Shown: positions 31,212-40,806, counted from the first letter of the stretch. The stretch is 64,000 nt of DNA from Collinsella sp. An307 (GCF_002161805.1 NZ_NFIP01000001.1:310001-374000), one strand, 5' to 3'. The notes: a model not told the origin generated them from the letters alone. Translations and numbers: made by a program.

Positions 31212-31844
31212 GTGGCCGAGAACTTGTGTGACTTGAGCTGTGCCGAGTTTGCCGGGCTGCTTGCCGCCAAGGTGCCCGCGCCCGGCGGTGGCGGAGCGGC
31301 GGCGATGGCGGGCGCCCTCGCGGTGGCACTCTGCTCCATGGCGGGAAACTTCACGGCCGGTAAGGCACGCTATGCTGCGGTCGAGGACGATATGCAGCGC
31401 ATTCTCAACGAGGCGGAGTCGCTTCGCGCAGACTTGCTCGCCCTCGTTGAGGCCGATGCCCATGCCTTTGAGCCCTTGGCCCAGGCCTATAAGATTCCCG
31501 CGGACGACCCGGGTAAGACGCGTGCGCTCGAGACGGCGCTGCACGGTGCCTGCGCGGTCCCGCTCGATATCATGCGCGCCTGCGCGCACGCTCTCGATCT
31601 GCTTGAGGAGATGGGGGAGAAGGGGAGCCGCATGATGCGCTCGGATGTGGGCTGCGGTGCGGCGCTCGCCGCCGGTGCCCTTCGCGCTGCGCATCTGACG
31701 GTGCTCGTCAACACAACATCGCTCGCGGGCGACCCCGTTGCGCGCGCCTTTGAGGACGAGGCGGACGAGCTGCTCTCATCCTATATCCCGCGCGCCGATA
31801 CACTCGCCGCGGGTATTGCTGCGGCGATTCGCGAGGAGGCGTAA
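31212..31844 (+). CDS. cyclodeaminase/cyclohydrolase family protein (FTCD-C / FchA-like)
   Basis: 210 aa. The start is GTG 31212 behind GAAAGGAG. The N-terminal APGGGGAAAMAGALAVALCSMAGNFT segment is the glycine-rich signature of the formimidoyl-THF cyclodeaminase domain family. These enzymes convert formimino-THF or methenyl-THF; the stand-alone form is also known as methenyl-THF cyclohydrolase FchA. The rest is all-helical, as expected. It ends 2 bp before folD, whose product catalyses neighbouring steps, so the pair channels one-carbon units between 10-formyl-, methenyl- and methylene-THF. No histidine-degradation genes are nearby, which favours the cyclohydrolase reading over formimidoyl deamination (inference). 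Confidence 0.85.
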   Translation: MAENLCDLSCAEFAGLLAAKVPAPGGGGAAAMAGALAVALCSMAGNFTAGKARYAAVEDDMQRILNEAESLRADLLALVEADAHAFEPLAQAYKIPADDPGKTRALETALHGACAVPLDIMRACAHALDLLEEMGEKGSRMMRSDVGCGAALAAGALRAAHLTVLVNTTSLAGDPVARAFEDEADELLSSYIPRADTLAAGIAAAIREEA

Positions 31845-31846
31845 GA

Positions 31847-32704
31847 ATGGCGGAGCTTTTGCGCGGTGCCCCGGTGGCCAAGAGTATGACCGAGGAGGTT
31901 GCCGAGCGCGCCGCGCTCCTCGCTGCCGCCGGTGTCACGCCCAAGTTCGCCATTGTGCGCGTGGGAGATAACCCGAGTGACGGCGCCTATGTGCGCGGTG
32001 CGCTCAAACGCGCCGAGCGTGCCGGCGTCGCGACCGAGCTCGTCTCTCTGCCCGACACGATCTCGCAAGATGAGCTTTTGGGCGAGATTTCCCGCATTAA
32101 TGCCGACTGCTCTATTCACGGCTGTCTTTTTTTGCGCCCCTTGCCAGTGCACATGGACGAGCCTGCCGTATGTGCGGCCCTTGCACCCGAGAAAGATGTT
32201 GACGGCATCACGCCCGGTTCCCTCTTTGGCGTCTTTGCCGGGGAGGAAACCGGGTTTGCCCCGTGCACGGCGGAGGCGGTCGTTGAGTTGCTCGAGCGTT
32301 CGGGCGTCGAGATCGCCGGCTCGCGTGTGACCGTCGTCGGACGTTCGCTTGTTATCGGCAGACCCGTCGCCATGCTGCTCATGGGTAAGAACGCCACCGT
32401 CACCATCTGCCATACCAAGACGCGCGACCTCGCCTCCGAGTGCGCGCGTGCGGACATCCTGGTCGTCGCTGCGGGCCACGCCGCCACAGTGGGGGCATCT
32501 GCCGTGTGCGACGGACAGGTCGTCGTCGATGTGGGCATCAACGTAGATGAAACCGGCGCCCTTGTGGGCGATGTTGCATTCGACGAGGTCGAGCCCCTTG
32601 TGCGCGCTATCACGCCCGTGCCGGGAGGGGTTGGGGCGGTCACCACGGCCGTCCTCATGAAGCATGTTGTCGAGGCCGCCGAGCGCGCGGTCCAGAAGGG
32701 ATAG
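31847..32704 (+). CDS. folD: bifunctional methylene-THF dehydrogenase / methenyl-THF cyclohydrolase
   Basis: 285 aa. It oxidises methylene-THF with NADP and hydrolyses methenyl-THF to 10-formyl-THF. Family landmarks are the C-terminal [15 protein letters not shown] nucleotide-binding segment, [11 protein letters not shown], and [23 protein letters not shown]. The usual YxxxK motif of the active site is changed or hard to place here ([16 protein letters not shown] aligns with YVRxKxKA, with Lys in a similar spot as Lys in ALKRAE). The region PLPVHMDE is close to the usual PLPxH. A T7 run occurs in the coding sequence near 32127. It sits 2 bp after the cyclodeaminase gene and 2 bp before folE. 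Confidence 0.93.
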   Translation: MAELLRGAPVAKSMTEEVAERAALLAAAGVTPKFAIVRVGDNPSDGAYVRGALKRAERAGVATELVSLPDTISQDELLGEISRINADCSIHGCLFLRPLPVHMDEPAVCAALAPEKDVDGITPGSLFGVFAGEETGFAPCTAEAVVELLERSGVEIAGSRVTVVGRSLVIGRPVAMLLMGKNATVTICHTKTRDLASECARADILVVAAGHAATVGASAVCDGQVVVDVGINVDETGALVGDVAFDEVEPLVRAITPVPGGVGAVTTAVLMKHVVEAAERAVQKG

Positions 32705-32706
32705 CC

Positions 32707-33279
32707 ATGGCAGTAGATCTAGAGCGCGCGCAGGCCGCCGTACGGGAGTTTTTGCTGGCGGTAGGTGAGGACCCCGATCGCCCGGGTCTTGTTGAGACGC
32801 CCGACCGGGTCGCGCGGGCTGCCGCCGAGCTCTTCGGCGGCTACGATGAGGATCCTGCTGTGCACCTGCGCAAGCAGTTCCACGAGAGTGATAACGAGGA
32901 GATGGTCATCGTGCGTGATATTCCCTTCTCCTCGATGTGCGAGCACCATATCCTGCCGTTCACGGGCAAGGCGCATGTCGTCTATATCCCGCGCGCCGGC
33001 CGCATCACCGGTCTTTCCAAGATTGCTCGCTGCGTCTCGGGGTTTGCGCACCGCATGCAGCTGCAGGAGCGCCTGACCGCCCAGATTGCCGACGCCCTTA
33101 TGGCGGAGCTCGAGCCGCTCGGCGTGCTCGTGGTGCTTGAGGCGGAACACACCTGCATGACCATGCGCGGGGTACGCGCTGCAGGCGCTCTCACCGTCAC
33201 CTCGGCGGTCCGCGGCGGCTTCAAGAACGATATCAAGACGCGCGAGGAGGCCCTGCGTCTGATCGGGCTCAATGGCTAG
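32707..33279 (+). CDS. folE: GTP cyclohydrolase I
   Basis: 190 aa, family length. It makes dihydroneopterin triphosphate from GTP, the first step of folate synthesis. The zinc site is visible as Cys78 and His81 in [10 protein letters not shown], with the third ligand Cys in [11 protein letters not shown]. The [27 protein letters not shown] block is nearly invariant in the family. RBS AGAAGGG precedes ATG 32707. It is packed between folD and the cyclo-ligase gene, which overlaps its stop by 8 bp. No folP, folK or folB are seen in the window. Confidence 0.97.
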   Translation: MAVDLERAQAAVREFLLAVGEDPDRPGLVETPDRVARAAAELFGGYDEDPAVHLRKQFHESDNEEMVIVRDIPFSSMCEHHILPFTGKAHVVYIPRAGRITGLSKIARCVSGFAHRMQLQERLTAQIADALMAELEPLGVLVVLEAEHTCMTMRGVRAAGALTVTSAVRGGFKNDIKTREEALRLIGLNG

Positions 33280-33862
33280 CGAAAAGGACATGCTCCGGCG
33301 GCAGCTCCGCACCGCGCGCGATGCTATGTCGGCAGCAAAGCGATGTGAGCTAGACGAGCGTATAGCCGGGCACGTCCGCTCCCTCCCATGCTGGCACGAC
33401 GCACAGGTGCTGTTCTGCTACCTTTCGATGGGGTCGGAGCCAGAGACGCGCCCGTTGATTGAGCGTGCGTGGCACGAGGGCAAGCGCGTGCTCCTTCCGC
33501 GTGTTGTGCCCGATTCCCCGGTGCTCACATGGCATTACGTGAACGATTTCTCCCGTCTTGTGCGCAGTGCCTTTGGCATTTTCGAACCAGTACTGGGGGT
33601 GCACCCAACCTGTCCTCCCTCCACCATGATGGAGCTCGAGGGAGCGGTCGCCATCGTTCCGGGCATCGCGTTCGACCGTCGCGGTTTTCGGTTGGGGTAC
33701 GGCGGGGGCTATTACGACCGCTTTCTCGCAGCTTTTCGCGGCACCTCAATAGGGATTTGTTTCTCAGACGGCGTGCACGACGATCTGGGCCGCGACGGAT
33801 GTCTCGACCTGTGGGACCGCGCCGTGGATATCCTAGTGACCGACGAGGGCGTCGTGCGTTAG
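33272..33862 (+). CDS. 5-formyltetrahydrofolate cyclo-ligase
   Basis: 196 aa. It converts 5-formyl-THF to methenyl-THF with ATP, returning a storage or inhibitory folate to the active pool. The conserved C-terminal block [16 protein letters not shown] is complete. The [13 protein letters not shown] context and the N-terminal [16 protein letters not shown] helix are typical. It overlaps folE by 8 bp, and a 150-bp gap follows before folC. Also named ygfA, yqgN or fau in different species. Confidence 0.93.
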   Translation: MASEKDMLRRQLRTARDAMSAAKRCELDERIAGHVRSLPCWHDAQVLFCYLSMGSEPETRPLIERAWHEGKRVLLPRVVPDSPVLTWHYVNDFSRLVRSAFGIFEPVLGVHPTCPPSTMMELEGAVAIVPGIAFDRRGFRLGYGGGYYDRFLAAFRGTSIGICFSDGVHDDLGRDGCLDLWDRAVDILVTDEGVVR

Positions 33863-34012
33863 GGCGGGTTGCGTCCACCGAGATGCCTCGTTAAGCTGTA
33901 CGGTGCCGTAATGCTTGGCGGTACGGGGGACCGCCGTGTCCAAATCGCGATTCTTCGCATATCTTGCGGCTAAAGGTCGCGATAGCGAATTGATACCAAG
34001 GGGGCTCACACG

Positions 34013-35392
34013 ATGGGCGAGCAAGCTAGGGACGAGCAGGTCTACCAGGTGCCGTTTGGCATCGAGGAGCTTACATTTGAAGAGGCAGTTGCGCTCGCGG
34101 CAGACACCGGGACCATCTCGGGCGATGCCGGCCCGCTTTTGGAAACCGTTATCGATATGCTCGACGAGCTCGGTCGCCCTGATCGCTATTTCGATTGTCT
34201 GCAGGTTGCGGGCACCAACGGCAAAACATCTACCGCGCGTTTCTGCGCCGCTATCCTCGCCGGAGAGGGCCTCCGCTCTGCCCTCTATACGTCGCCCCAG
34301 CTCGTGCGCTATCCCGAGCGCATGGAGATTGCGGGCCGTGTGGTTTCTGACGAGGCGTTTGCCCACGGTGTATCTGCCGCTCGCGCGGCGGGCGAGCGCG
34401 TGAGCGCGCGCCGCACCGAGGCGGGGGAGAGCGCCTATACCATCACGCCGTTCGACCTGCTTACGGTTGCCGCACTCGTCATCTTTGCGGAGGCGCGCGT
34501 AGACGTGGCGGTGCTCGAGGTGGGTATGGGCGGCCGGTGGGATGCCACGAGCGCCACAGATCCCGTTGCCGTCGCCATCACGGGCATCGGGCTCGACCAT
34601 ATGAGAATCCTTGGGAACACGCTTGCGGCCATTGCCGGCGAGAAGGCGGCTGTCATCAAGCCGGGACGCTCCGTCACACTCGGCGAGGGCACGCATGAGC
34701 CGAGTGTGCAGTGCGTGATGGATGAGCAGTGTCGCGCCTGCGACGTGGTGCCGGCAGTCGTGAATCATGTGCTGCTCACGACGCCGACGCATCTGGGGGA
34801 CGCGTTTGAGTTCTCCACCACAACCCGGCGCGCTATCTACACGCCTCGTCTGCGCAAGCCCGTATACCAGGCTCAGAACGCCGCGTGCGCCATTCAGCTT
34901 GCCGAGGACTACCTCAACCGGCCGTTGGATGAAGCGGTGCTTGAGGCCAGTCTTATTGATTGCCCGACGCCCGGTCGCTTTGACACGGTCCGCCGCGACC
35001 CGCTGGTGCTTATCGACGCCTGCCACAACCCGCAGTCCTGCGAGGCGTTCGTCTCGGCGCTCGACGAGATTGCGCCCGCCGTCGCCGACCGCCCGACGCT
35101 TCTCATTGCCGCTCTGACGGACAAGGACGTTGCCGGTATCGTCGATGTGCTCGTTCCGGCGTTCCCGTGCGTCGCGGTCACGCAAACCGCCTCGGAGCGC
35201 GCGATGGCGGCCGCAGACCTCGCCGCCATCGTTGGGGGAAAGCTGCAGGCTGCAGGGCGCCCTGAAACAGATCTGGTTGGGGTGCACCCCACGGTTGAAG
35301 CTGCGCTTGATGTCCTCACGAGCCAAGGACGCTCAGTGGTCGCCGCTGGCACCATCACGCTTGCCGGTGAGGTGGCTGGCCTGTTCCGGTAA
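34013..35392 (+). CDS. folC: folylpolyglutamate synthase / dihydrofolate synthase
   Basis: 459 aa, Mur-ligase family. It adds glutamate to dihydropteroate or extends polyglutamate tails of folate. The ATP loop is AGTNGKTSTARFCAAIL (a GTNGKTS loop near residue 66). The MGGRWDATSATDP block and the DGCHNP-like segment IDACHNPQSCEAF are typical. RBS AAGGGGGC precedes ATG 34013. It closes the folate cluster. Whether it has both synthase activities cannot be told from sequence. Confidence 0.95.
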   Translation: MGEQARDEQVYQVPFGIEELTFEEAVALAADTGTISGDAGPLLETVIDMLDELGRPDRYFDCLQVAGTNGKTSTARFCAAILAGEGLRSALYTSPQLVRYPERMEIAGRVVSDEAFAHGVSAARAAGERVSARRTEAGESAYTITPFDLLTVAALVIFAEARVDVAVLEVGMGGRWDATSATDPVAVAITGIGLDHMRILGNTLAAIAGEKAAVIKPGRSVTLGEGTHEPSVQCVMDEQCRACDVVPAVVNHVLLTTPTHLGDAFEFSTTTRRAIYTPRLRKPVYQAQNAACAIQLAEDYLNRPLDEAVLEASLIDCPTPGRFDTVRRDPLVLIDACHNPQSCEAFVSALDEIAPAVADRPTLLIAALTDKDVAGIVDVLVPAFPCVAVTQTASERAMAAADLAAIVGGKLQAAGRPETDLVGVHPTVEAALDVLTSQGRSVVAAGTITLAGEVAGLFR

Positions 35393-35510
35393 GGCGCATA
35401 TCTGAAAAGAGCCTTGCGATAGCGTTGCGGCTTGCGCCTCGGGCGTATACTTAACAGCGCTGTTGGACGGATGCCGGTCCCGTCTGGTTTCGATAGAGAG
35501 GTTCACGCTC

Positions 35511-36299
35511 GTGTACGTATTGTTTTTCCTCATCAGCTTCGGCGCTTCCATCATCGGTGCCATCTGCGGCATCGGCGGTGGCGTGATCATCAAGCCGGTG
35601 CTCGATGCGAGCGGGACGCTCCTTCCCGGTACCATCAACTTCCTTTCGGGCTGCACGGTGCTCGCCATGACGTGCTACTCGGTCCTCCGCAACCGCCTTT
35701 CGGGGGCGACCTCTATCGACGGTAAGACGGCGCTTCCCCTCGCGGTTGGCGCGGCGGTGGGCGGCCTCGCCGGCAAGCAGCTCTTCGATGTTGTCGAGGG
35801 ACTGTTCCCCGACCCGGCGCTTGCCGGTGCAGTGCAGGCCATAGCGCTCGGCATCATCACGCTCGGCACCCTTGCCTACAACCTCAACAAGGACCGCATC
35901 AAGACGCTTCAGATCGCCGGCGCCGCGGCATGCGTCGTCATCGGTTTCGCGCTCGGCGTCATGTCCTCCTTCTTGGGCATCGGCGGCGGCCCCATCAACC
36001 TCGTGGTACTCTACTTCTTCTTCAGCATGGGCACCAAGCAGGCGGCACAGAACTCGCTGTTCATCATCCTCTGCTCGCAGGCAACGAGCACCATCACGAG
36101 CCTGCCGACGGTGGACTTCAGCGTTATCGACATGACGCTTATCATCGGCATGATCTTCTGCGGCATCATGGGCGGTGTCTGCGGGCGCATCATCAATAAG
36201 CGCATTGACGAGAAGCATGTCGACAAGCTCTTTAGCGGCCTCATGGTCGTTATCGTCCTTGTGTGCATCTACAACGCTGCAAAGCACCTCATCGGCTAG
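35511..36299 (+). CDS. TauE/SafE family membrane transporter
   Basis: 262 aa with about eight hydrophobic helices and the two-halved DUF81 pattern (FGASIIGAICGIGGGVIIKP near the N-terminus, MSSFLGIGGGPINLVVLYFFF in the middle). The family exports or imports small organic or inorganic anions, often sulfur compounds. The start is GTG 35511 behind GAGAGG; the frame is open 16 codons upstream but has no ribosome site. It lies 22 bp before the CLC gene. A decayed copy of the same pair occurs at 8662-9572, so the two genes travel together. The anion is not known. Confidence 0.88.
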   Translation: MYVLFFLISFGASIIGAICGIGGGVIIKPVLDASGTLLPGTINFLSGCTVLAMTCYSVLRNRLSGATSIDGKTALPLAVGAAVGGLAGKQLFDVVEGLFPDPALAGAVQAIALGIITLGTLAYNLNKDRIKTLQIAGAAACVVIGFALGVMSSFLGIGGGPINLVVLYFFFSMGTKQAAQNSLFIILCSQATSTITSLPTVDFSVIDMTLIIGMIFCGIMGGVCGRIINKRIDEKHVDKLFSGLMVVIVLVCIYNAAKHLIG

Positions 36300-36321
36300 G
36301 CGCATTCGGAGGCGTTTGCAG

Positions 36322-37707
36322 ATGGAGGAGAACGAATCGGGCAAGGTCACGCGAGCCGGTGCGAGCCGACTCGGCGATGCGCTGAACATCGAGGGCATGC
36401 GCTTGCAGGAGCGCATCTTTAGGATGGATGCCGAGCGTGGCCTTAGAAACCTCAGGGACTCCACGCGGCTGATGCTGCTCGTACTGTTGGTCTCCGTACC
36501 CATGGGTGTGGCGGCCTGGGCGTTTCTCGCTGCGCTCGACGCGGTCACCGCGCTTCGTGAGACGTACGGATGGCCCGTGTTCCTGCTCCTTCCTGTGGTT
36601 GGTGTCTTTACGGCCTGGCTTTACCGCGTCCACGGCAAGGACGCTGCGCGCGGCAACAACCTGGTGATTGATTGCGCCGTTACCGGTCGTGACATTCCGC
36701 GGCGTATGGCGCCCTTCACGTTTGTGTGCTCGGTGGCAACGCATCTTGCAGGCGGCTCGGCAGGGCGCGAAGGTACGGCGGTGCAGATTGGCGGGACTAT
36801 CGCCGATGCGGTCTCTCGCGCGTTCAAACTCAAGGAGTATGATCACCGCGATCTTATGATGGCGGGCATCTCCGCTGCCTTCGGCGGGGTGTTCGGCACG
36901 CCGCTTGCGGGGGCGTTCTTTGGTATGGAGATGTGCTATGTAGGCAAGCTCCACTATGCTGCGGGCATCTACTGCCTTGTTGCCTCCTTTGTGGGAGATA
37001 CGGTCGCCACCTTGCTTGGCACGCCGCGCGAGGCCTACCTCATCGGCCGCATTCCCGAGATAGCTCCTGCGACCATCGCTCTTGCCGTGGGCGCCGGCAT
37101 TGCCTTTGGGGTTGCCGCGCGCCTGTTTTCTGGTGCCATACGTTTTGTGCGCCATTTCTACGCAGCGCATATCACGAGGTACCTTCAGGCGGCGCTCGCG
37201 GGCGCAGTCGTGTTGCTGGCGACGTACGCGGTGTTTGGGCTCTGGCGCTATGCCGGTCTGTCTTCTTGGCTTGTGGAGGCTGGCTTTGCGGGGGAGACCA
37301 CACCTGTCGACGCCGCATGCAAGCTTGTAATGACCGCGCTCACTCTCGGGGCAGGCTTTCAGGGTGGCGAGGTAACGCCCCTCTTTGGCATCGGCGCGGC
37401 GCTCGGCGGATGGCTGGGCGGCGTTTGCGGGGTCGCCCCGTCTTTTATGGCGGCGCTCGGCATGGTGGGCCTCTTTGGCAGTGCGCTCAACGTTCCCATT
37501 ACCACCATCATGCTCGGCATCGACCTCTTCGGCGGACACGCCGCGCCTTATTTTGTCATCGTGTCGTTCGTGGGCTACCTCATTGCCGGGCACCGGGGCG
37601 TCTACCCCGCACAGCGCATCGTCACGCCTAAATGGCGCTCTTTGGGCGAAGATGCGGGCGATACGGTCGAGCAGGTCATCGAGCGGCATCGCGACGGCGT
37701 GGTGTAG
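36322..37707 (+). CDS. CLC-family anion channel/antiporter (CLC-F-like)
   Basis: 461 aa, about 10-12 membrane segments. The start is ATG 36322 behind CGGAGGCG. The CLC signature GREGTAVQIGG (residues 148-158) is present, preceded by GNNLVIDCAV (111-120) where chloride-type CLCs have a GSGIP loop. The GNNL and GGSAGREGTAVQ contexts resemble the fluoride/proton antiporter branch (CLC-F), which protects against fluoride. I recognise this by resemblance only. No fluoride riboswitch was seen upstream. The C-terminal motif GHRGVYPAQRIVTPKWRSLG is also kept in the pseudogene copy. It forms a pair with the preceding TauE gene. Confidence 0.82.
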   Translation: MEENESGKVTRAGASRLGDALNIEGMRLQERIFRMDAERGLRNLRDSTRLMLLVLLVSVPMGVAAWAFLAALDAVTALRETYGWPVFLLLPVVGVFTAWLYRVHGKDAARGNNLVIDCAVTGRDIPRRMAPFTFVCSVATHLAGGSAGREGTAVQIGGTIADAVSRAFKLKEYDHRDLMMAGISAAFGGVFGTPLAGAFFGMEMCYVGKLHYAAGIYCLVASFVGDTVATLLGTPREAYLIGRIPEIAPATIALAVGAGIAFGVAARLFSGAIRFVRHFYAAHITRYLQAALAGAVVLLATYAVFGLWRYAGLSSWLVEAGFAGETTPVDAACKLVMTALTLGAGFQGGEVTPLFGIGAALGGWLGGVCGVAPSFMAALGMVGLFGSALNVPITTIMLGIDLFGGHAAPYFVIVSFVGYLIAGHRGVYPAQRIVTPKWRSLGEDAGDTVEQVIERHRDGVV

Positions 37708-37749
37708 CTTTCTGCGCTTTGTCGACAGTGTTGTTCGGGAGGCGCCCCT

Positions 37750-38847
37750 CTACCGCCTGCGCGCGAGGGCTCGGGCGATGCGCTCCATGGCGGGGGCGGC
37801 GTCTTCGAGGAAGTCGCGATAGCCGCACCAGTCGCTGCGATAGTAGGCGATGTTCAGCCGCTTGCAGTTCCGGTGACAGATGCCTTCGAAGGGACAATCG
37901 GAGCAGGCAGAACAGGGCCTGCGTGGCTCAGTGAGAAACGTTTTGAGCGCCGGGGACGCAGCCAGCTCCTCCAGGGAGTTTGTCTTCACGTTGCCCAACA
38001 GGTACTGATCGAGGACGTAGAAATCGCACGGGTAGACGTCTCCTGTGCTCTCCACCACAAACTGCGGCGAGCATGATCCGAGCATTCCGCACTGCTGAGG
38101 ATGCACGCCGGCGAACATGGGGATGAGGTTGTCGAAAAGCGTTACCGAACGATAGGTACCGTGCTGGAACTCCTCTGCCCACAGGCGGAAAAACGTCTTG
38201 TAGAACGAGGAAAGGAGCTCTGGCGTGAGCGAGAACTCGTCCTCTGCGTCATCAAGGCCAGGGAGGCAGGGGATGAGCTGCACGTAGTCGAGGTGCTCGC
38301 GCTGGTAGAACTTGTAGAGCTTCTGAGGATGCTTGGCGAGTTGTGCCGTCAGCACGGTGAGGATGTTGAAAGCCGCCCCGTGATCGCGGAGCTTCCTGAT
38401 GGCATTCATGACACGGCGATAGGTTCCCTTACCCTCTGCATCGGGGCGAAGCCAGTCATGGAGGTCGCGGTAGCCGTCGAGCGACACCCCAACCAGAAAG
38501 TCGTGCTCTGCGAAAAACGCCGCCCATGCATCATCGACAAGATATCCGTTCGTCTGCAGGGCGAAGTGCACCGTCTGGCGCGCTCGACGGTCCTGCACGT
38601 AGGCGACAAACCGCTCGAAGTAATCGAGGCCGGCACAGGTTGGCTCTCCGCCTTGGAACGCAAAGGTTATCTCGGCGTCCTCTCCAAGGCCGAGTGCGCG
38701 GTCGATGAGGGCGCGCATTGTCTCATCATTCATGATGCCGTGTGTCTTTACCTCGCGGTGCTCGGACACGTCGGCATAGAAGCAGTAGCGGCAGCGCATG
38801 TTGCAGAGCGCTGAGGCGGGCTTGATGAGGAAGCTGATGCGTTTCAC
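37750..38847 (-). CDS. anaerobic sulfatase-maturating enzyme (radical SAM, SPASM)
   Basis: 365 aa. It converts the active-site Cys (or Ser) of sulfatases to formylglycine under anaerobic conditions. The radical-SAM cluster uses Cys15, Cys19 and Cys22 (CNMRCRYC), preceded by FLIKPAS, the anSME hallmark. The SPASM region has CGMLGSCSPQFVVESTGDVYPCDFYV and the final CSACSDCPFEGICHRNCKR cluster-binding cysteines. FQGGEPTCAGLDYF matches the SAM-binding GGEP motif. The gene follows the sulfatase by 128 bp with a hairpin between them and its own RBS GAAAGGAAC. Its substrate is very likely the Cys49-type sulfatase encoded next door. Confidence 0.95.
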   Translation of the reverse strand: MKRISFLIKPASALCNMRCRYCFYADVSEHREVKTHGIMNDETMRALIDRALGLGEDAEITFAFQGGEPTCAGLDYFERFVAYVQDRRARQTVHFALQTNGYLVDDAWAAFFAEHDFLVGVSLDGYRDLHDWLRPDAEGKGTYRRVMNAIRKLRDHGAAFNILTVLTAQLAKHPQKLYKFYQREHLDYVQLIPCLPGLDDAEDEFSLTPELLSSFYKTFFRLWAEEFQHGTYRSVTLFDNLIPMFAGVHPQQCGMLGSCSPQFVVESTGDVYPCDFYVLDQYLLGNVKTNSLEELAASPALKTFLTEPRRPCSACSDCPFEGICHRNCKRLNIAYYRSDWCGYRDFLEDAAPAMERIARALARRR

Positions 38848-38866
38848 GGCGTTCCTTTCAAGGCAA

Positions 38867-38900
38867 GGGCGGGCTGCACCTACTATAGCGCAGCCCGCCC
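38867..38900 (-). terminator. hairpin between sulfatase and maturase genes
   Basis: GGGCGGGCTGC (38867-38877) pairs perfectly with GCAGCCCGCCC (38890-38900) around a 12-base loop; on the minus strand TTGCCTTG follows. It may act as a partial terminator that lowers maturase expression relative to the sulfatase, or as an RNA-stability stem. It is an 11-bp perfect GC stem within an otherwise tight operon. Confidence 0.6.
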
Positions 38901-38975
38901 GCCTTTCTTGCGCGCAGAGGCGCGCTCCTATAGGGGAGGCGAGGAGGGGAGACGCTCCGCGCAGTCGATGGGCAG

Positions 38976-40772
38976 TTACAGATAATCGCGACCGATAAGG
39001 CGCGTGAAGTAGTCCATCATCTGCCAGGTGTCGGCATCGAGCGTGCTCTTAAGGTAGGCGCGCACATCATCGGCAGTGACGCGCTCAGACCCGCGCTCAC
39101 GCATCCATGTGGCGAACGCCTCGCGCGTCTCGTCTCGCTTCTCGGCAGGCACCGATCCCATCATGGTCCAGAGGATGTTCTTAGCCTCACGGTCCCAGGG
39201 CAGGTCCTCGAGGATGCCCGGCTCGACATCGGCCTCGAGCTGGGCGCGTCCTGCAGCAAGGGTCTCAAGTGTGACCTCATCCGGGTTCTTCGAAAGGCCC
39301 ATGCGGGCGTACTGCTCGGCAGGGGCATCGTTCTCGTTCATGAGACGCACCATGGCACGAGCGAGGCGAAGCTCAGTCTCAGGGTCGTCGATGACCAGCG
39401 TTTGGCCGGGGTCCGTCTTAACGTCGTAGAGCTTCGTGCCGTAATAGCCGCCGTTGCATTCGGTTCCGCCCACCGGAATCTGGAGAACCGGGCAGTCTTT
39501 GGTGAAGCGGAAGGGGTCGACGAGCTTGGCTTCGCGCATCTCTGCCGGGCTGAAGATGGCACGCATGTGCGTGGGCATGAGCGTGTACTCGTAGTTCTCC
39601 CCGTTGTCCATGGTGACAGGCCCGCGCATATAGGTGTAGTGACCGTCGGTGATGCAGGTGTAGCTCGCGTGCATGCCGTAAAGACCGTACTCGCGCACGG
39701 GCTCATCGCGTTCGATGACGGGCGTGAGCGGACGGCCCTCCATGTCGGCGGGCAGGGGCAGGCCAAAGTAGTCGAGGATGGTCGCCGGCAGGTCGATGGT
39801 CTGGACGAGTGAGCTGCGATGGACATTTGTCACCTTGCTACGCGGGTCCCAGATAAAGAGCGGCGTGTTCACGATCTCGTTGTAGAGCGGCATCATGGTT
39901 TTGCCCCACCAGCCGTGCTCGCCAAGAAGGAAGCCGTGGTCGGTGTTGACGATGAGCATGGTGTCGTCCCAAAGCTCGTACTCGTCCATCTTGTCGAGCA
40001 CTTTGCCAAGGTAGGTGTCGCACATGGTGATGAGGGCAGCATAGAGGCGGCGCACGTGAGCGACCGTATCATCGTCCTGAAGCACGGCGTCGTAGGGAGG
40101 CCAGTCGGCGGGTAGTCCCTCGTAGTCGTCGGGGTACAGGTCGCGGAACGCCTGCTGTGCAAAGAACGGCTCATGCGGGTCGAACGTTTCGATCTGGAGG
40201 AACCAGTCGTCCGTATCGTGGTTTTCGTCAATGAAGTCGAGGCCAGCTGTGAACGTCACATCCTGGGGCATCTTGCGCTGGTCGGTCCCGATGTAGGCGC
40301 GGTTCATCGCGTCGTGACGCTCAAGGCGCTGCTTGATGGGGTGCGGCGCAGCACTTGCTGAGAACAGCGTCTCGGTGGGCTCCATGCCGATCTTGGCCTT
40401 CCACGGGTCGCCCTCCTGGCCGCGTGTGCACTCCCAGCTCTCATAGCGCGTGTGGTAGGTTGCGCCACCGTCCTCCCAGTAGTGCTGGTGGTCGGAGACA
40501 AGATGCGTGTAGACGCCGTTATCTCGCAGGATCTGGGGCGTGGAGTCGTCGAAGGGCTCAAGCGGTCCCCAGCTGCGGTGCAGGAAGTTGTAGCGCCCCG
40601 TGTGAAGCTCGCGGCGGGCGGGCATACAGGGCATGGAGCCCGCATAGCTGCAGTCGAACGTGACAGCGTGCTCGGCCAGGCGCGTGAAGTTGGGCGTCTG
40701 CACCCAGTCGCAGCCGTAGGGCTCGAGGAAGTTCCTGGTTAAGGTGTCGTACATGACCATGATGGCCTTCAT
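38976..40772 (-). CDS. cytosolic Cys-type sulfatase
   Basis: 598 aa arylsulfatase-superfamily hydrolase. The formylglycine motif is Cys49-Met-Pro-Ala-Arg53 (CXPXR), followed by REL-HTGR. Metal ligands are suggested by Asp9 in MYDTL and by the NTDHGFLLGEHGWWGK block. There is no signal peptide, so the enzyme works in the cytoplasm on an imported sulfated sugar, unlike exported Bacteroides sulfatases. It lies 34 bp after the GPH symporter gene and before the maturase gene, a complete uptake-desulfation set. Members with the GS-x-PCMPARR-x-L-x-TGR pattern include choline- and glycan-sulfatases; the exact ester is unknown. Confidence 0.92.
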   Translation of the reverse strand: MKAIMVMYDTLTRNFLEPYGCDWVQTPNFTRLAEHAVTFDCSYAGSMPCMPARRELHTGRYNFLHRSWGPLEPFDDSTPQILRDNGVYTHLVSDHQHYWEDGGATYHTRYESWECTRGQEGDPWKAKIGMEPTETLFSASAAPHPIKQRLERHDAMNRAYIGTDQRKMPQDVTFTAGLDFIDENHDTDDWFLQIETFDPHEPFFAQQAFRDLYPDDYEGLPADWPPYDAVLQDDDTVAHVRRLYAALITMCDTYLGKVLDKMDEYELWDDTMLIVNTDHGFLLGEHGWWGKTMMPLYNEIVNTPLFIWDPRSKVTNVHRSSLVQTIDLPATILDYFGLPLPADMEGRPLTPVIERDEPVREYGLYGMHASYTCITDGHYTYMRGPVTMDNGENYEYTLMPTHMRAIFSPAEMREAKLVDPFRFTKDCPVLQIPVGGTECNGGYYGTKLYDVKTDPGQTLVIDDPETELRLARAMVRLMNENDAPAEQYARMGLSKNPDEVTLETLAAGRAQLEADVEPGILEDLPWDREAKNILWTMMGSVPAEKRDETREAFATWMRERGSERVTADDVRAYLKSTLDADTWQMMDYFTRLIGRDYL

Positions 40773-40806
40773 AGTGCTACCTCCTTGTGTTATTGGCTAT
40801 GCCCTA

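Noticed and set aside
33833-35326. 497-aa open frame antisense to folC
   Set aside because: Shadow frame with no family resemblance; the plus-strand folC has all motifs and a ribosome site.
35393-35510. Fluoride riboswitch before the TauE-CLC pair
   Set aside because: The conserved GGNGATGG and pseudoknot segments are absent here and before the CLC start.
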